64,000 nt of DNA from NCBI RefSeq assembly GCF_000730645.1, contig NZ_BBIU01000020.1, positions 24,582-88,581 on the forward strand, read 5' to 3'. The first letter of the stretch is position 1. The number at the start of each line of letters is the position of its first letter. Made by a program: the position numbers and the translations under genes. Of the stretch, positions 49,266 to 59,617 are shown one piece after another. The DNA is from Pseudomonas parafulva NBRC 16636 = DSM 17004 (GTDB taxonomy: Bacteria > Pseudomonadota > Gammaproteobacteria > Pseudomonadales > Pseudomonadaceae). The notes beneath the pieces are model-generated. The model was not told where the DNA came from. It saw nothing but the letters and a program-made list of their open reading frames with translations, and made no database searches.

Positions 49266-50708
49266 ATGACCGCACACACCCTCAAACTGCTGGGCGTTAC
49301 CTGCGCCCTTCTGGCCATCAGCCAGGGCGCGCGCGCCGACCAGGTGAAGGCCCCCACCTTCACCGCCCAGCCGTGCTGCCAGCTGTGCCCCGAAGCGCAC
49401 GATGCCAGCCGCTACACCACCCGCTATCAGCAGAACTTCACCACGCTGGTGCAGGCCAAAGGGGACTGGCTGTTCCGTACCCGGGAAGACCTGCGCACCG
49501 AATTCGGCACCACACCGGCCGGCTACAAGCGCCTGCAGCAGGTGCACGACGCCTTCAAGAAGCGCGGTGTCGAGCTGGTGGTGGTGTACCAGCCCACCCG
49601 TGGCCTGGTGAACCGCAACATGCTCGAACCGGCTGAAAAAGCCGCCTTCAACTACCAGAAGGCATTGGGCAACTACCAGGCCATGCTCAAGCGCTTTGCC
49701 GGCATGGGCTACAACGTGCCCGACCTGTCGCCCTTGACCAACGAGCAACTGGCCGCTGCCGACCAGGGCAAGGACTTCTACTTCCGCGGCGACCAGCACT
49801 GGACCCCGTACGGCGCCGAACGCGCCGCGCGAATCGTGGCCGACACGGTGCACAAGATGCCGGCTTTCGAGGGCATCCCGCGCAAGGAATTCGAAACCAC
49901 CCAGTCTGGGCGCATGGGCAAGACCGGCACCCTGCATAACGTGGCCGGGCAGCTGTGCGGCACCAGCTACGCCGTGCAGTACATGGACCAGTTCAGCACC
50001 GAGCCCAAGGGTGCCAGCGGCGATGGCGACGACCTGTTCGGCGACCAAGGCAACGCCCAGATCACCTTGGTGGGCACCAGCCACAGCGGCAAGAACTACA
50101 ACTTTGCCGGCTTTCTGGAGCAGTACATCGGTGCCGACGTGCTGAACGTCGCCTTCCCCGGCGGCGGCCTTGAAGGCTCGATGATCCAGTACCTGGGCAG
50201 CGAGGAATTCCGGAAGAACCCGCCGAAGATCCTGGTGTGGGAGTTCTCGCCGCTGTACCGCCTGGACCAGGAGACCATCTGGCGGCAGATCCTCGGCCTG
50301 CTCGACGATGGCTGTGACGACCGCCCCGCGCTGATGAGCGCCAGCACTGCGCTCAAGCCTGGCCAGAACCAACTGATGGTCAATGGCAAAGGTGGCGTGA
50401 TCAAGCCCTTGGTCAACCGCAACCTGCAGATGGACGTGAAGTTCGAAGACCCGTCGGTGAAGGTGCTGCAAGCCACCCTGTGGTACCTCAACGGCCGGCA
50501 CGAAGACATCAAGCTGGAAAAGCCGGAAACCTCCGATACCGACGGCCGCTTCGTGTTCCAGATGCGCGAAGACGAGGACTGGGCCGATCAAAGCCTGTTG
50601 GCCTTCGAGGTGCAGGGGCCGGAAAAAGGCACCCAGAACGTCGAGGCCAAGCTCTGCAAACGCAACAACTTCGCCGGGCCTGCGCACACCGCGCAAGCCG
50701 GCCAGTGA
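49266..50708 (+). CDS. algX: Alginate O-acetyltransferase AlgX
   Basis: This periplasmic SGNH-like protein acetylates alginate and takes part in export. The 480-residue protein has a signal peptide, the D176-Q-H178-W pair and the serine motif GTSHSG near 270-275, plus a C-terminal carbohydrate-binding domain (about 345-480). Confidence 0.95.
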   Translation: MTAHTLKLLGVTCALLAISQGARADQVKAPTFTAQPCCQLCPEAHDASRYTTRYQQNFTTLVQAKGDWLFRTREDLRTEFGTTPAGYKRLQQVHDAFKKRGVELVVVYQPTRGLVNRNMLEPAEKAAFNYQKALGNYQAMLKRFAGMGYNVPDLSPLTNEQLAAADQGKDFYFRGDQHWTPYGAERAARIVADTVHKMPAFEGIPRKEFETTQSGRMGKTGTLHNVAGQLCGTSYAVQYMDQFSTEPKGASGDGDDLFGDQGNAQITLVGTSHSGKNYNFAGFLEQYIGADVLNVAFPGGGLEGSMIQYLGSEEFRKNPPKILVWEFSPLYRLDQETIWRQILGLLDDGCDDRPALMSASTALKPGQNQLMVNGKGGVIKPLVNRNLQMDVKFEDPSVKVLQATLWYLNGRHEDIKLEKPETSDTDGRFVFQMREDEDWADQSLLAFEVQGPEKGTQNVEAKLCKRNNFAGPAHTAQAGQ

Positions 50709-50715
50709 GGCGACC

Positions 50716-51807
50716 ATGACCCATTACACGCACATCCTGCGCCCCGCCCTGCTCGCCCTGGCCCTGTGCGGCAGTGCCGCACAGGCCGCCCTGGTACCGC
50801 CGCAGGGGTACTACGAAGGCATCGAAAAGCTCAAGACCGGCGACGGCAAGTTCCGCTGTGAAGCCGCGCCCAAACCCTATACCGGCGCGCTGCAATTTCG
50901 CAGCAAGTACGAGGGCTCGGACAAGGCGCGGGCCACCCTCAACCTCGACTCCGAACACGCCTTCCGCACCTCGACCGAAGCCATCACCACCCTTGAAAAA
51001 GGCGTGAGCAAGATGGTCACCCAGTACATGCGTGACGGCCGCCCGGCGCAGCTCGATTGCGCACTGACCTGGCTGGGCACCTGGGCCCGGGCCGATGCGC
51101 TGATGTCCACCCAGTACAACCACACCGGCAAGTCGATGCGCAAATGGGCGCTGGGCAGCATGAGCGGCTCCTGGCTGCGCTTGAAGTTCTCCCGCTCGCA
51201 ACCGCTGGCGGCCCACCAGGCCGAGGCCGAACTGATCGAAAAGTGGTTCGCCCGCCTGGCCGAGCAGACCGTGCGCGACTGGAGCAACCTGCCCTTGCAG
51301 AAGATCAACAACCACAGTTACTGGGCCGCCTGGTCGGTGATGGCCACTGCCGTGGCCACCGACCGCCGCGACCTGTTCGACTGGGCCGTGAAGGAATACA
51401 AGGTGGGCGCCAACCAGGTCGACGAGCAGGGCTTCCTGCCCAATGAAATCAAACGCAGGCAGCGCGCCCTGGCCTACCACAACTACGCCCTGCCGCCGCT
51501 GGCGCTGATCGCAAGTTTCGCCCAGGCCAACGGCGTGGACCTGCGCAGCGAGAACAACTTCGCCCTGCAGCGCCTGGGCGAAGGCGTGCTGGCCGGCGCC
51601 CGCGACCCGCGCCATTTCGCCGAACGGGCAGGCGAGAAACAGGACATGAAGGACCTGAAAGTGGACACCAAGTACGCCTGGCTCGAACCCTGGTGTGCGC
51701 TGTACCACTGCGTAGGCGACACCCTGCAGCGCAAGCACGGCATGCAGCCGTTCAACAGCTTCCGCATGGGTGGCGACATGACCCGGGTGTATGACCCGAA
51801 AAACTGA
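50716..51807 (+). CDS. algL: Alginate lyase AlgL
   Basis: This PL5 lyase clears alginate trapped in the periplasm. The 363-residue protein has a signal peptide and the active-site motif NNHSYW with His200, then [16 protein letters not shown] with the catalytic Tyr. The ATG at 50716 lies 7 bp after algX. A strong hairpin follows the stop. Confidence 0.95.
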   Translation: MTHYTHILRPALLALALCGSAAQAALVPPQGYYEGIEKLKTGDGKFRCEAAPKPYTGALQFRSKYEGSDKARATLNLDSEHAFRTSTEAITTLEKGVSKMVTQYMRDGRPAQLDCALTWLGTWARADALMSTQYNHTGKSMRKWALGSMSGSWLRLKFSRSQPLAAHQAEAELIEKWFARLAEQTVRDWSNLPLQKINNHSYWAAWSVMATAVATDRRDLFDWAVKEYKVGANQVDEQGFLPNEIKRRQRALAYHNYALPPLALIASFAQANGVDLRSENNFALQRLGEGVLAGARDPRHFAERAGEKQDMKDLKVDTKYAWLEPWCALYHCVGDTLQRKHGMQPFNSFRMGGDMTRVYDPKN

Positions 51808-51814
51808 CGCAAGC

Positions 51815-51844
51815 CCGTAGGCGCGGGTAAACGCGCGCCTACGG
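51815..51844 (+). promoter_or_regulatory. 11-bp hairpin between algL and algI
   Basis: A perfect inverted repeat CCGTAGGCGCG / CGCGCCTACGG (51815-51825 with 51834-51844) encloses 8 bases, without a T tail. It lies in the 121-bp algL-algI gap, the longest inside the operon. It may limit read-through into the acetylation genes algI-J-F-A or stabilise the upstream mRNA. Confidence 0.65.
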
Positions 51845-51928
51845 AAAGTCTAGGTAGCCCACCGCGTCTGCGTGGGGGGTTTGGGGGGCGTTTGCCCTGA
51901 ATGCTGTGAGCCAATTAGGAGAGCCGGG

Positions 51929-53389
51929 ATGGTCTTCTCGTCCAACGTGTTCCTGTTCCTGTTCTTGCCGATCTTCCTCGGCCTGTACTACTTGAGCGGG
52001 CAGCGCTATCGCAACCTGCTGCTGCTGGTCGCCAGCTACATCTTCTACGCCTGGTGGCGGGTGGACTTCCTGGCGCTGTTCGCCGGCGTCACGCTGTGGA
52101 ATTACTGGATCGGCCTGAAGGTCGGTGCAGCCGGCGTGCGTACCAAGCCGGCACAGCGCTGGCTGCTGCTGGGCGTGGGCGTGGACCTGGCAATACTGGG
52201 CTACTTCAAGTACGCCAACTTCGGCGTCGACAGCCTCAACGCCATCGTCACCTCGTTCGGCCTGGAGCCGTTCATCCTCACCCACGTGCTGCTGCCGATC
52301 GGTATCTCGTTCTACATCTTCGAGTCCATCAGCTACATCATCGACGTGTACCGCGGCGACACCCCGGCCACCCGCAACCTGATCGACTTCGCAGCGTTCG
52401 TGGCGATCTTCCCGCACCTGATCGCCGGCCCCGTGCTGCGCTTCAAGGACCTGGTGGAGCAGTTCAACAACCGCACCCACACCCTGGACAAGTTCTCCGA
52501 AGGCTGCACGCGCTTCATGCAGGGCTTCATCAAGAAGGTGTTCATCGCCGACACCCTGGCCGTGATCGCCGACCACTGCTTCGCCCTGCAGGCACCCACC
52601 ACCGGTGACGCCTGGCTGGGGGCATTGGCCTACACCGCGCAGTTGTACTTCGACTTCAGTGGCTACAGCGACATGGCCATCGGCCTTGGCCTGATGATGG
52701 GCTTCCGCTTCATGGAGAACTTCAAGCAGCCGTACATCAGCCAGTCGATCACCGAGTTCTGGCGCCGCTGGCACATCAGCCTGTCGACCTGGCTGCGCGA
52801 CTACCTGTACATCACCCTGGGTGGCAACCGCAAAGGCACCTTCAACACCTACCGCAACCTGTTCCTGACCATGCTGCTGGGTGGCCTGTGGCACGGCGCC
52901 AACTTCACCTACATCCTCTGGGGCGCCTGGCACGGCATGTGGCTGGCGATCGAACGCGCGCTGGGCATCGACACCAACCCGCAGCGTTTCAACCCGGTCA
53001 AATGGGCCTTCACCTTCCTGCTGGTGGTGGTCGGCTGGGTGATCTTCCGCGCCGAAAACCTGCACGTGGCCGGCCGCATGTATGGCGCCATGTTCAGCTT
53101 CGGCGACTGGCAGCTGTCGGAGCTCAACCGCGCCCAGCTGACCGGCCTGCAGGTGGCCACCCTGGTGATTGCCTACCTCACCCTGGCGTGGTTCGGCCTG
53201 CGCGACTTCTATCGCACGGCCACCCCGGCAGCGGCCCTGCCCACCCCGGCGCAGGTCAACGCCGACGGTTCGGTGGACGTGGACGTGACGCGGGTACTGA
53301 CCCGTGTGCTGGTGCTGCTGTTGTTCGCCGCCTCGGTCCTCAAGCTTTCGGCGCAGAGCTACTCACCGTTCCTGTACTTCCAGTTCTGA
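51929..53389 (+). CDS. algI: Alginate O-acetylation membrane protein AlgI (MBOAT)
   Basis: This multi-pass MBOAT protein is thought to pass acetyl groups across the inner membrane. The 486-residue protein has the essential His322 in GGLWHGANFTYILWG, at the same number as in P. aeruginosa. It starts at ATG 51929 behind AGGAGAG; the ORF is open for 19 more codons. Confidence 0.96.
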   Translation: MVFSSNVFLFLFLPIFLGLYYLSGQRYRNLLLLVASYIFYAWWRVDFLALFAGVTLWNYWIGLKVGAAGVRTKPAQRWLLLGVGVDLAILGYFKYANFGVDSLNAIVTSFGLEPFILTHVLLPIGISFYIFESISYIIDVYRGDTPATRNLIDFAAFVAIFPHLIAGPVLRFKDLVEQFNNRTHTLDKFSEGCTRFMQGFIKKVFIADTLAVIADHCFALQAPTTGDAWLGALAYTAQLYFDFSGYSDMAIGLGLMMGFRFMENFKQPYISQSITEFWRRWHISLSTWLRDYLYITLGGNRKGTFNTYRNLFLTMLLGGLWHGANFTYILWGAWHGMWLAIERALGIDTNPQRFNPVKWAFTFLLVVVGWVIFRAENLHVAGRMYGAMFSFGDWQLSELNRAQLTGLQVATLVIAYLTLAWFGLRDFYRTATPAAALPTPAQVNADGSVDVDVTRVLTRVLVLLLFAASVLKLSAQSYSPFLYFQF

Positions 53390-53399
53390 GGGGCCTCAC

Positions 53400-54557
53400 A
53401 TGACCCGCACATTACGCATCACCTATTCCCTGTCGTTCCTCGGCCTGCTGGTAGGCATGGGCGTGTGGTCCCTCGGTGGCCTGCAGGGGTTCCAGCGCAC
53501 GGCGCCGATGACCCTGCTGGACGGCAAGCTGGCCAAGGCCGCCGAGACGCACTACGACGCGCAGTTCCCGATCAAGCGCCTGGGCACCAACCTGTGGGCG
53601 GCCATGGATTTCAAACTGTTCAACGAGGGCCGCCCCGGTGTGGTATTGGGGCGCGACCAGTGGCTGTACAGCGACGAGGAATTCAAGCCCGCCGCTGGCG
53701 CCGAGCAACGGATGCAGGACAACCTGGCACTGATCCGTGGCGTGCGCGACACCCTGCAGCAACAGGGCAGCCAGCTGGTACTGGCGATCGTACCGGCCAA
53801 GGCGCGGGTGTATGACGAGTACCTGGGCAAGCAACGCCCGGCCAGCCTGCACGACGACCTGTACAACCGCTTCCATGCCAGGGCGCGCCAAGCCGGGGTG
53901 TTTGCCCCAGACCTGATGGCGCCGCTGGAACAGGCCAAGGCCCGCGGCCAGGTGTTCCTGCGTACCGACACCCACTGGACACCGATGGGCGCCGAGACCG
54001 CAGCCCAGGCCCTGGCCGAAGCGGTCGGCCGCCAGCACCTGCTCGTAGGCGAACAACAGGCCTTCGTTACCGAAGCCGGCCCCACCGCCCCGTACAAGGG
54101 CGACCTGACCCATTTCCTGCCGCTGGACCCGCTGTTCAGCAACCTGCTGCCGGCACCCGACACCCTGCAGCAGCGCACCACGCGCCCGGCGCAGGCCGAA
54201 GCACAGGGCGATGACGCGCTGTTCGCCGACACCCGCATTCCGGTGGCCCTGGTGGGCACCAGCTACAGCGCCAACCCGCACTGGAATTTCCTGGGGGCAC
54301 TGCAGCAGGCGCTGCGCAGCGACGTGGCCAACTACGCCGAAGAGGGCCACGGGCCACTGGTGCCGATGCTCAAGTACCTGCAAAGCGACGCGTTGCGCAA
54401 TGCCCCGCCGCAAGTGGTGGTGTGGGAATTCCCCGAGCGTTACCTGCCGATGAAAACCGACCTCAGCCGCTTCGATCCGCAGTGGATCGCGCAGCTGAAG
54501 AACACCCGCAAGTCCGAAGCAAACCTGGCCATGTCGTCCACCCGGACGCACCCCTGA
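53400..54557 (+). CDS. algJ: Alginate O-acetyltransferase AlgJ
   Basis: This membrane-anchored periplasmic SGNH-like transferase relays acetyl groups. The 385-residue protein has an N-terminal anchor (SLSFLGLLVGMGVWSL) and the catalytic residues D190, H192 (RTDTHWTPMGAE) and S288 (GTSYS). These are the numbers known for P. putida AlgJ. The ATG at 53400 lies 10 bp after algI. Confidence 0.96.
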   Translation: MTRTLRITYSLSFLGLLVGMGVWSLGGLQGFQRTAPMTLLDGKLAKAAETHYDAQFPIKRLGTNLWAAMDFKLFNEGRPGVVLGRDQWLYSDEEFKPAAGAEQRMQDNLALIRGVRDTLQQQGSQLVLAIVPAKARVYDEYLGKQRPASLHDDLYNRFHARARQAGVFAPDLMAPLEQAKARGQVFLRTDTHWTPMGAETAAQALAEAVGRQHLLVGEQQAFVTEAGPTAPYKGDLTHFLPLDPLFSNLLPAPDTLQQRTTRPAQAEAQGDDALFADTRIPVALVGTSYSANPHWNFLGALQQALRSDVANYAEEGHGPLVPMLKYLQSDALRNAPPQVVVWEFPERYLPMKTDLSRFDPQWIAQLKNTRKSEANLAMSSTRTHP

Positions 54558-54574
54558 TAGAGAGGAAACCGCAC

Positions 54575-55222
54575 ATGACTCCTAAAACTTCCATTGCCAA
54601 GGCCCTCACCCTCGCAGCCGGCCTGTCCCTGGCATCACTGCAGGCCTTCGCCGGCGCCGACGCCGCCCTCTACGGGCCGAGCGCGCCAAAAGGCTCCACC
54701 TTCGTGCGCCTGTTCAACGCCGCCAGCGCACCGGCTGCCGCCAGCGTCGGCAATACCCAGATCAAGCAGGTGGGTGCCCAGGCCAGCAGCGACTTCAGCT
54801 TCCTGCCAGGCGGTGACTACACCGCCCAGGTCGGCGGCAAGCAGGTGCCGGTGCAACTGGCCTCCGACAAGTACTACACCCTGGTCAACAGCGGTACCGG
54901 CAACCCGCAGCTGGTGGAGGAGCCGCCGTTCAAGAACAAGCAGAAGGCCCTGGTACGCGTGCAAAACCTGAGCGACCAGTCACTCACCCTGAAAACCGCC
55001 GACGGCAAGACCGAAGTGGTCAAGCCGGTGGCCGCCCACGGCCGTGGCGAACGGGAAATCAACCCGGTCAAGGTCAACCTGGCGCTGTACCAGGGCAGCA
55101 AGAAAGTGGGTGACGTGAAACCCGTCGCCCTGGAGCGCGGCGAAGCGGCCGTGCTGTACGTCACCGGTTCCGGCAGCGCGCTGTCGCCGGTCTGGGTCAC
55201 CCGCCCGGTATCGGGCAACTGA
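54575..55222 (+). CDS. algF: Alginate O-acetylation adaptor AlgF
   Basis: This 215-residue periplasmic protein is required for alginate acetylation and has no known catalytic site. It has a signal peptide (..LAAGLSLASLQAFAGA) and two beta-sandwich-like halves. It starts at ATG 54575 behind AGAGGAAA. Confidence 0.94.
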   Translation: MTPKTSIAKALTLAAGLSLASLQAFAGADAALYGPSAPKGSTFVRLFNAASAPAAASVGNTQIKQVGAQASSDFSFLPGGDYTAQVGGKQVPVQLASDKYYTLVNSGTGNPQLVEEPPFKNKQKALVRVQNLSDQSLTLKTADGKTEVVKPVAAHGRGEREINPVKVNLALYQGSKKVGDVKPVALERGEAAVLYVTGSGSALSPVWVTRPVSGN

Positions 55223-55258
55223 TTCCAACTACCCCTCGATGACTAGTGGAGAAACACG

Positions 55259-56701
55259 ATGATCCCGGTAATTCTTTCTGGTGGTAGCGGTTCGCGCCTG
55301 TGGCCCCTGTCGCGCAAGCAGTTCCCCAAGCAGTTTCTGGCCCTGACCGGCGAGCACACGCTGTTCCAGCAAACCATCGAACGGCTGGTGTTCGAAGGCA
55401 TGGATGCGCCCATCGTGGTCTGCAACAAGGACCACACCTTCATCGTGCAGGAGCAACTGGCCGCGCTGTCTCTGCAGACCCAGGGCATCCTGCTGGAGCC
55501 ATTCGGGCGCAACACCGCGCCTGCCGTGGCCATGACCGCCATGAAACTGGTGAATGAAGGCCGTGACGAGCTGATGCTGGTACTGCCAGCCGACCATGTG
55601 ATCGATGACCAGAAGGCCCTGCAACGCGCGCTGGCCCTGGCCACGGTAGCCGCCGAACGTGGCGAGATGGTGCTGTTCGGGGTGCCGGCGACCAAGCCTG
55701 AAACCGGCTATGGCTACATCCGTTCCAGCCAGGATGCCTTGTTGCCCGAAGGGGTGGCGCGGGTGGCCCAGTTTGTGGAAAAGCCCGATGAGAAGCGCGC
55801 TGCCGAGTTCGTTCAGGCCGGTGGCTACTTCTGGAACAGCGGCATGTTCCTGTTCCGTGCCAGCCGCTTCATCGAAGAACTGAAAAAGCACGACCCCGAC
55901 ATCTACGACACCTGCATGCTGGCCCTGGAACGCAGCCAGGCCGATGGCGACACGCTGAGCATCGATGAAGCCACCTTCGCCTGCTGCCCGGACAACTCCA
56001 TCGACTATGCGGTGATGGAGAAAACCCGGCGCGCCTGCGTGGTGCCGATGTCGGCCGGTTGGAGCGACGTGGGTTGCTGGTCGTCGCTGTGGGATGTGCA
56101 CGACAAGGACGACAACGGCAACGTCACCAAGGGCGACGTGATGGTGCAGGACAGCCACAACTGCATGATCCACGGCAATGGCAAGCTGGTGTCGGTGATC
56201 GGCCTGGAGAACATCGTGGTGGTCGAGACCAAGGACGCCATGATGATCGCCCACAAGGACAAGGTTCAGGGCGTGAAGCAGATGGTCAAGTCGCTGGACG
56301 AGCAGGGCCGCAGCGAAACCCAGAACCACCTGGAAGTCTATCGCCCGTGGGGCTCGTACGATTCGGTGGACATGGGCGGCCGCTTCCAGGTCAAGCACAT
56401 CACCGTGAAGCCGGGCGCCAGCCTGTCGTTGCAGATGCACCACCACCGTGCGGAACACTGGATCGTGGTGTCCGGCACCGCCGAGGTCACCTGTGACGAG
56501 AAGGTATTCCTGCTGACCGAGAACCAGTCCACCTACATCCCGATCGCCTCGGTACACCGCCTGCGCAACCCCGGCAAGATCCCGCTGGAGATCATCGAGG
56601 TGCAATCGGGCAGTTACCTGGGCGAGGACGATATCGAGCGTTTCGAGGACGTGTATGGGCGTACCTCGGTGGCGGCAGAGGGCGCGACCGGCCTGGGTTG
56701 A
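55259..56701 (+). CDS. algA: Phosphomannose isomerase / GDP-mannose pyrophosphorylase
   Basis: This bifunctional enzyme makes mannose-6-phosphate and then GDP-mannose, the AlgD substrate. The 480-residue protein has the nucleotidyltransferase signature SGGSGSRLWPLSRKQFPKQF-type start, VEKPDEKRA, and the C-terminal cupin isomerase motif MHHHRAEHWIVVSGTAEVT. Last gene of the operon; a long imperfect hairpin follows. Confidence 0.97.
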   Translation: MIPVILSGGSGSRLWPLSRKQFPKQFLALTGEHTLFQQTIERLVFEGMDAPIVVCNKDHTFIVQEQLAALSLQTQGILLEPFGRNTAPAVAMTAMKLVNEGRDELMLVLPADHVIDDQKALQRALALATVAAERGEMVLFGVPATKPETGYGYIRSSQDALLPEGVARVAQFVEKPDEKRAAEFVQAGGYFWNSGMFLFRASRFIEELKKHDPDIYDTCMLALERSQADGDTLSIDEATFACCPDNSIDYAVMEKTRRACVVPMSAGWSDVGCWSSLWDVHDKDDNGNVTKGDVMVQDSHNCMIHGNGKLVSVIGLENIVVVETKDAMMIAHKDKVQGVKQMVKSLDEQGRSETQNHLEVYRPWGSYDSVDMGGRFQVKHITVKPGASLSLQMHHHRAEHWIVVSGTAEVTCDEKVFLLTENQSTYIPIASVHRLRNPGKIPLEIIEVQSGSYLGEDDIERFEDVYGRTSVAAEGATGLG

Positions 56702-56734
56702 TGAGGCCGGTGTAGGCACTGGCTTGCCAGCGAT

Positions 56735-56778
56735 GGGCTCGAACGGGTCAAGGCAGTGACTGCCGCCGTTTTGAGCCC
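56735..56778 (+). terminator. Long imperfect hairpin after algA
   Basis: GGGCTC (56735-56740) pairs with GAGCCC (56773-56778), with inner pairs AACGG/CCGTT and GGCAG/CTGCC around a TGA loop. There is no T run, so it may be an mRNA 3' stabiliser more than a classical terminator. Confidence 0.5.
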
Positions 56779-56833
56779 ATTCCCATTTCACGCTACGATG
56801 CTCAGACCCCGCGCAACTCAGGTCTGCATCCCC

Positions 56834-57298
56834 ATGATCATCGGCGCCCTGCTCATCCTTACCTGGCTGGTACTGCTGCTGCGCTACCCGGCCAAGGCAT
56901 TGCCGATCTCCCTGGCGGCCATTGGTGGGCTGGGGCTGGTGGCGCTGTTCGTCATCTGGCAGGACAGCCGCGAGGCGTCGCAACTGGCGCGGGTAGACCT
57001 GCGGCTGGTCCATGCACCTGCCCAATGCCCGGCCGACCGCCCATTGCAAGTCACAATCCGCAACGACAATACGGTGCCGCTCACCGAACTGCGCTGGCGG
57101 GTGGCCGCCTATGCGCCGGGCGACACCGTCAACCTTGCCGAAAACACCTACAACGCACCGCGCTACCGTGGCCCTGGCGAACTGCAGGCGGGTGCCCAAT
57201 GGAGCGACTGCCTGCCATTGCCCCCACTGCGCGCAGGCTACCGTGCGCAAACCCTGGAATTCCGCGCCGAGCACCTGCAAGGCACCTTCGCCAACTAA
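56834..57298 (+). CDS. Small membrane protein, unrecognised
   Basis: From ATG 56834 the product has 154 residues. Two N-terminal membrane helices (IIGALLILTWLVLLL and LPISLAAIGGLGLVALFVI) precede a periplasmic beta-type domain with two cysteines (APAQCPAD and WSDCLPL) that could pair. An ATG at 56798 would add 12 residues; neither has a strong ribosome site. It may form a unit with the dehydrogenase 24 bp downstream. The function is unknown. Confidence 0.7.
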   Translation: MIIGALLILTWLVLLLRYPAKALPISLAAIGGLGLVALFVIWQDSREASQLARVDLRLVHAPAQCPADRPLQVTIRNDNTVPLTELRWRVAAYAPGDTVNLAENTYNAPRYRGPGELQAGAQWSDCLPLPPLRAGYRAQTLEFRAEHLQGTFAN

Positions 57299-57322
57299 CC
57301 GCCCCTGACCTAAGGCTCTGCC

Positions 57323-58135
57323 ATGCCCACCGTTCTGATCACCGGTTGTTCCAGCGGCATCGGCCGCGCCCTGGCCGACGCCTTCCGCGATGCCGGCCAT
57401 GAAGTGTGGGCCACCGCCCGTAAACCTGAAGACGTTGAACGCCTGGCCGCTGCAGGTTTTACTGCCAGGCCGCTGGACGTCAACGACCCGCAGGCACTGA
57501 CCCGGCTGGCCGAGGAACTGCCCACCCTCGATATCCTGATCAACAACGCAGGCTACGGCGCCATGGGGCCCCTGCTAGATGGTGGGGTAGACGCCATGCA
57601 GCGCCAGTTCCAGACCAATGTGTTCGCGCTGGTGGGGGTAACCCGCGCGTTGTTCCCGTTGCTGCGCCGGTCCAGAGGCCTAGTGGTGAATATCGGCAGT
57701 GTGTCGGGTGTGCTGGTGACGCCGTTCGCCGGGGCTTACTGCGCCTCCAAGGCCGCCGTGCATGCGCTGACCGACGCCCTGCGCCTGGAGCTGGCGCCGT
57801 TCGGCGTTCGGGTCATGGAGGTGCAGCCCGGTGCCATCGCGTCGCAGTTTGCCAGCCATGCGCAACACGAGGCTGAGCAGTTGCTGGCACCGACGTCGCC
57901 CTGGTGGCCGTTACGTGAGCAGATCCAGGCCAGGGCCCGTGCTTCCCAGGACAGGCCCACCCCTGTGGCGAGCTTTGCCCAAGGTGTGCTGGCGGCAACG
58001 CGGCGCTCGCCTGTACCGGTGCTGGTCAGGCTGGGCAATGGCAGCACCGCCCTGCCGCTATTGGCGCAAGTGCTGCCGCGGCGGCTGCTGGACTGGGTGT
58101 TGCGCAAAAGGTTTGGGTTGTTGCGCGGGCTTTGA
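57323..58135 (+). CDS. Short-chain dehydrogenase/reductase
   Basis: This 270-residue classical SDR has the cofactor motif TGCSSGIG near the N-terminus, NNAG (INNAGYGAMG), the catalytic Ser in NIGSVSG and the Y-x3-K pair in AYCASKAAVHAL. NADP(H) preference is suggested by ATARKP after the second strand. The C-terminal region resembles SDRs acting on larger, lipid-like substrates, but the substrate is unknown. Confidence 0.9.
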   Translation: MPTVLITGCSSGIGRALADAFRDAGHEVWATARKPEDVERLAAAGFTARPLDVNDPQALTRLAEELPTLDILINNAGYGAMGPLLDGGVDAMQRQFQTNVFALVGVTRALFPLLRRSRGLVVNIGSVSGVLVTPFAGAYCASKAAVHALTDALRLELAPFGVRVMEVQPGAIASQFASHAQHEAEQLLAPTSPWWPLREQIQARARASQDRPTPVASFAQGVLAATRRSPVPVLVRLGNGSTALPLLAQVLPRRLLDWVLRKRFGLLRGL

Positions 58136-58180
58136 GGCAGGACGTGGTTTGTGCGGTGGTGCGCAGATCGACACCAAGGT

Positions 58181-59617
58181 TCAACCCTGCTCAAACCCCT
58201 GCCACCCACCGCCCAGCGCCTTGTACAACCCCACCAGGGCCTGGGAAACCGCAGCCGAACTGTCGATCAGTTGCTCTTCACTGGTCAGCAAGGCGCCCTG
58301 CACGGTCAGTACATTGAGAAAGTCCACCGCGCCTTCCACGTACTGGCGCTGGGCCGTTTCCAGGGCGATACGGTTCTGGCGCACGGCTTCGGCCAGGTGA
58401 TCGCGGCGCAATTGGCTGGCGTTGTACAGCCGCAGCACGTCGTCGATCTCGTGCCACGCGCCCAGCACAACCTTGCGGTAGTTCAAGGCCGCTTCCTGCT
58501 GCTGCGCCTCGCGCAACGCCAGGGTGCCCTTGAGCCGGCCACCTTCGAAGATCGGCAACGACAACTGCGGCCCGAACGCGAAGCGGCGCGAATCCCAGGC
58601 GCCGAAATCGGCCAGTTGCATGGCCTGGAAGCCGACATTGCCCGACAGCCGAATGCTGGGGTAGAAGTCGGCCTTGGCTACGCCAATGCTGGCCGTGGCC
58701 GCATGCAAGCGGGCTTCGGCCTGGCGAATGTCGGGCCGGCGCTGGGCCAGTTCGGACGGTAAACCGATAGCAAAGCGCTGTTGCGGTGCAGGCAGGTCGG
58801 CGCCCTGCTGCAGTTGGGCCTGCAGGCTGCGCGGTGGTTCGGCGGCGAGCAGGCTCAGGGCGTTGATCAGGTCGTCGCGCCGGGCTTCCAGCGTGGGCAG
58901 GCGCGCTTCGATGGACGCCACCTGGGCACTGGCCTGGGCCACGTCCAACCGGGTGGCGACGCCCTCGGCCTGGCGGTCTTCAGACAGCTTCAGGCTATGC
59001 CGGGCGACCTTGAGGTTGTCCTGCGTCACGGCAAGGGTGTGCTGCACGGCGCGCAACTGGATATAGTCCCCGGCGGTTTCCGAGAGCAATGCCAGCAACA
59101 CGGCGCGGCGATCGTTTTCGGCCACCTGTACCGAGGCATCCGCCGCCTCTACTTGCCGTCGCACACGGCCCCACAGGTCAAGTTCCCACCCGGCCACCAG
59201 GTCACCCTGCCACAGGTTGAACGCCTGCTTGCCGGCCTTGCCCGAGGGGTCATTCAGGCCCTCGGCACTGTTGCGGGCGCGGCTGTAACCGGCGTTGGCC
59301 TCCACTGTCGGCGCTTCGTCGGCCGCCACTGTGCTGCGCATCGCCCGGCTTTGCAGCAGGCGCGCACTGGCCATCTGCAGGTCGAGGTTGCGCTCGGCAA
59401 CCCGCTGGATCAGCGCGGTGAGCTGCGCATCGTGAAAGGTTTCCCACCAGCGGGTTTCCAGCGGCTCAGGTTGCGGTTGGCTAGCCGCAGCCTGGCCCTG
59501 GATACCGGCCCACTGTTGCGGGGCCTGGCTGTCGGGCCGCTGGAAATCCGGGCCCAGGGTACAGCCGGCCATGCACAGGGCCAGCAGCAACGGGCTCAAG
59601 CGTAATGCCGGCTTCAT
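58181..59617 (-). CDS. Outer-membrane efflux lipoprotein (OprM/NodT family)
   Basis: This TolC-like exit duct of 478 residues has a lipobox LCMAGC and two OEP repeats (about 65-260 and 270-460). It overlaps the adaptor gene by 4 bp and is the last gene of the efflux set LysR, EmrB, EmrA, OprM-like. It is convergent with the SDR. Confidence 0.93.
   Translation of the reverse strand: MKPALRLSPLLLALCMAGCTLGPDFQRPDSQAPQQWAGIQGQAAASQPQPEPLETRWWETFHDAQLTALIQRVAERNLDLQMASARLLQSRAMRSTVAADEAPTVEANAGYSRARNSAEGLNDPSGKAGKQAFNLWQGDLVAGWELDLWGRVRRQVEAADASVQVAENDRRAVLLALLSETAGDYIQLRAVQHTLAVTQDNLKVARHSLKLSEDRQAEGVATRLDVAQASAQVASIEARLPTLEARRDDLINALSLLAAEPPRSLQAQLQQGADLPAPQQRFAIGLPSELAQRRPDIRQAEARLHAATASIGVAKADFYPSIRLSGNVGFQAMQLADFGAWDSRRFAFGPQLSLPIFEGGRLKGTLALREAQQQEAALNYRKVVLGAWHEIDDVLRLYNASQLRRDHLAEAVRQNRIALETAQRQYVEGAVDFLNVLTVQGALLTSEEQLIDSSAAVSQALVGLYKALGGGWQGFEQG

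Noticed and set aside
46250..49363. A 1037-codon open frame antisense to algE and algG
   Set aside because: The sense strand encodes two well-known alginate proteins with intact motifs. Long antisense frames are common in such GC-rich DNA, and the product has biased, structureless composition.
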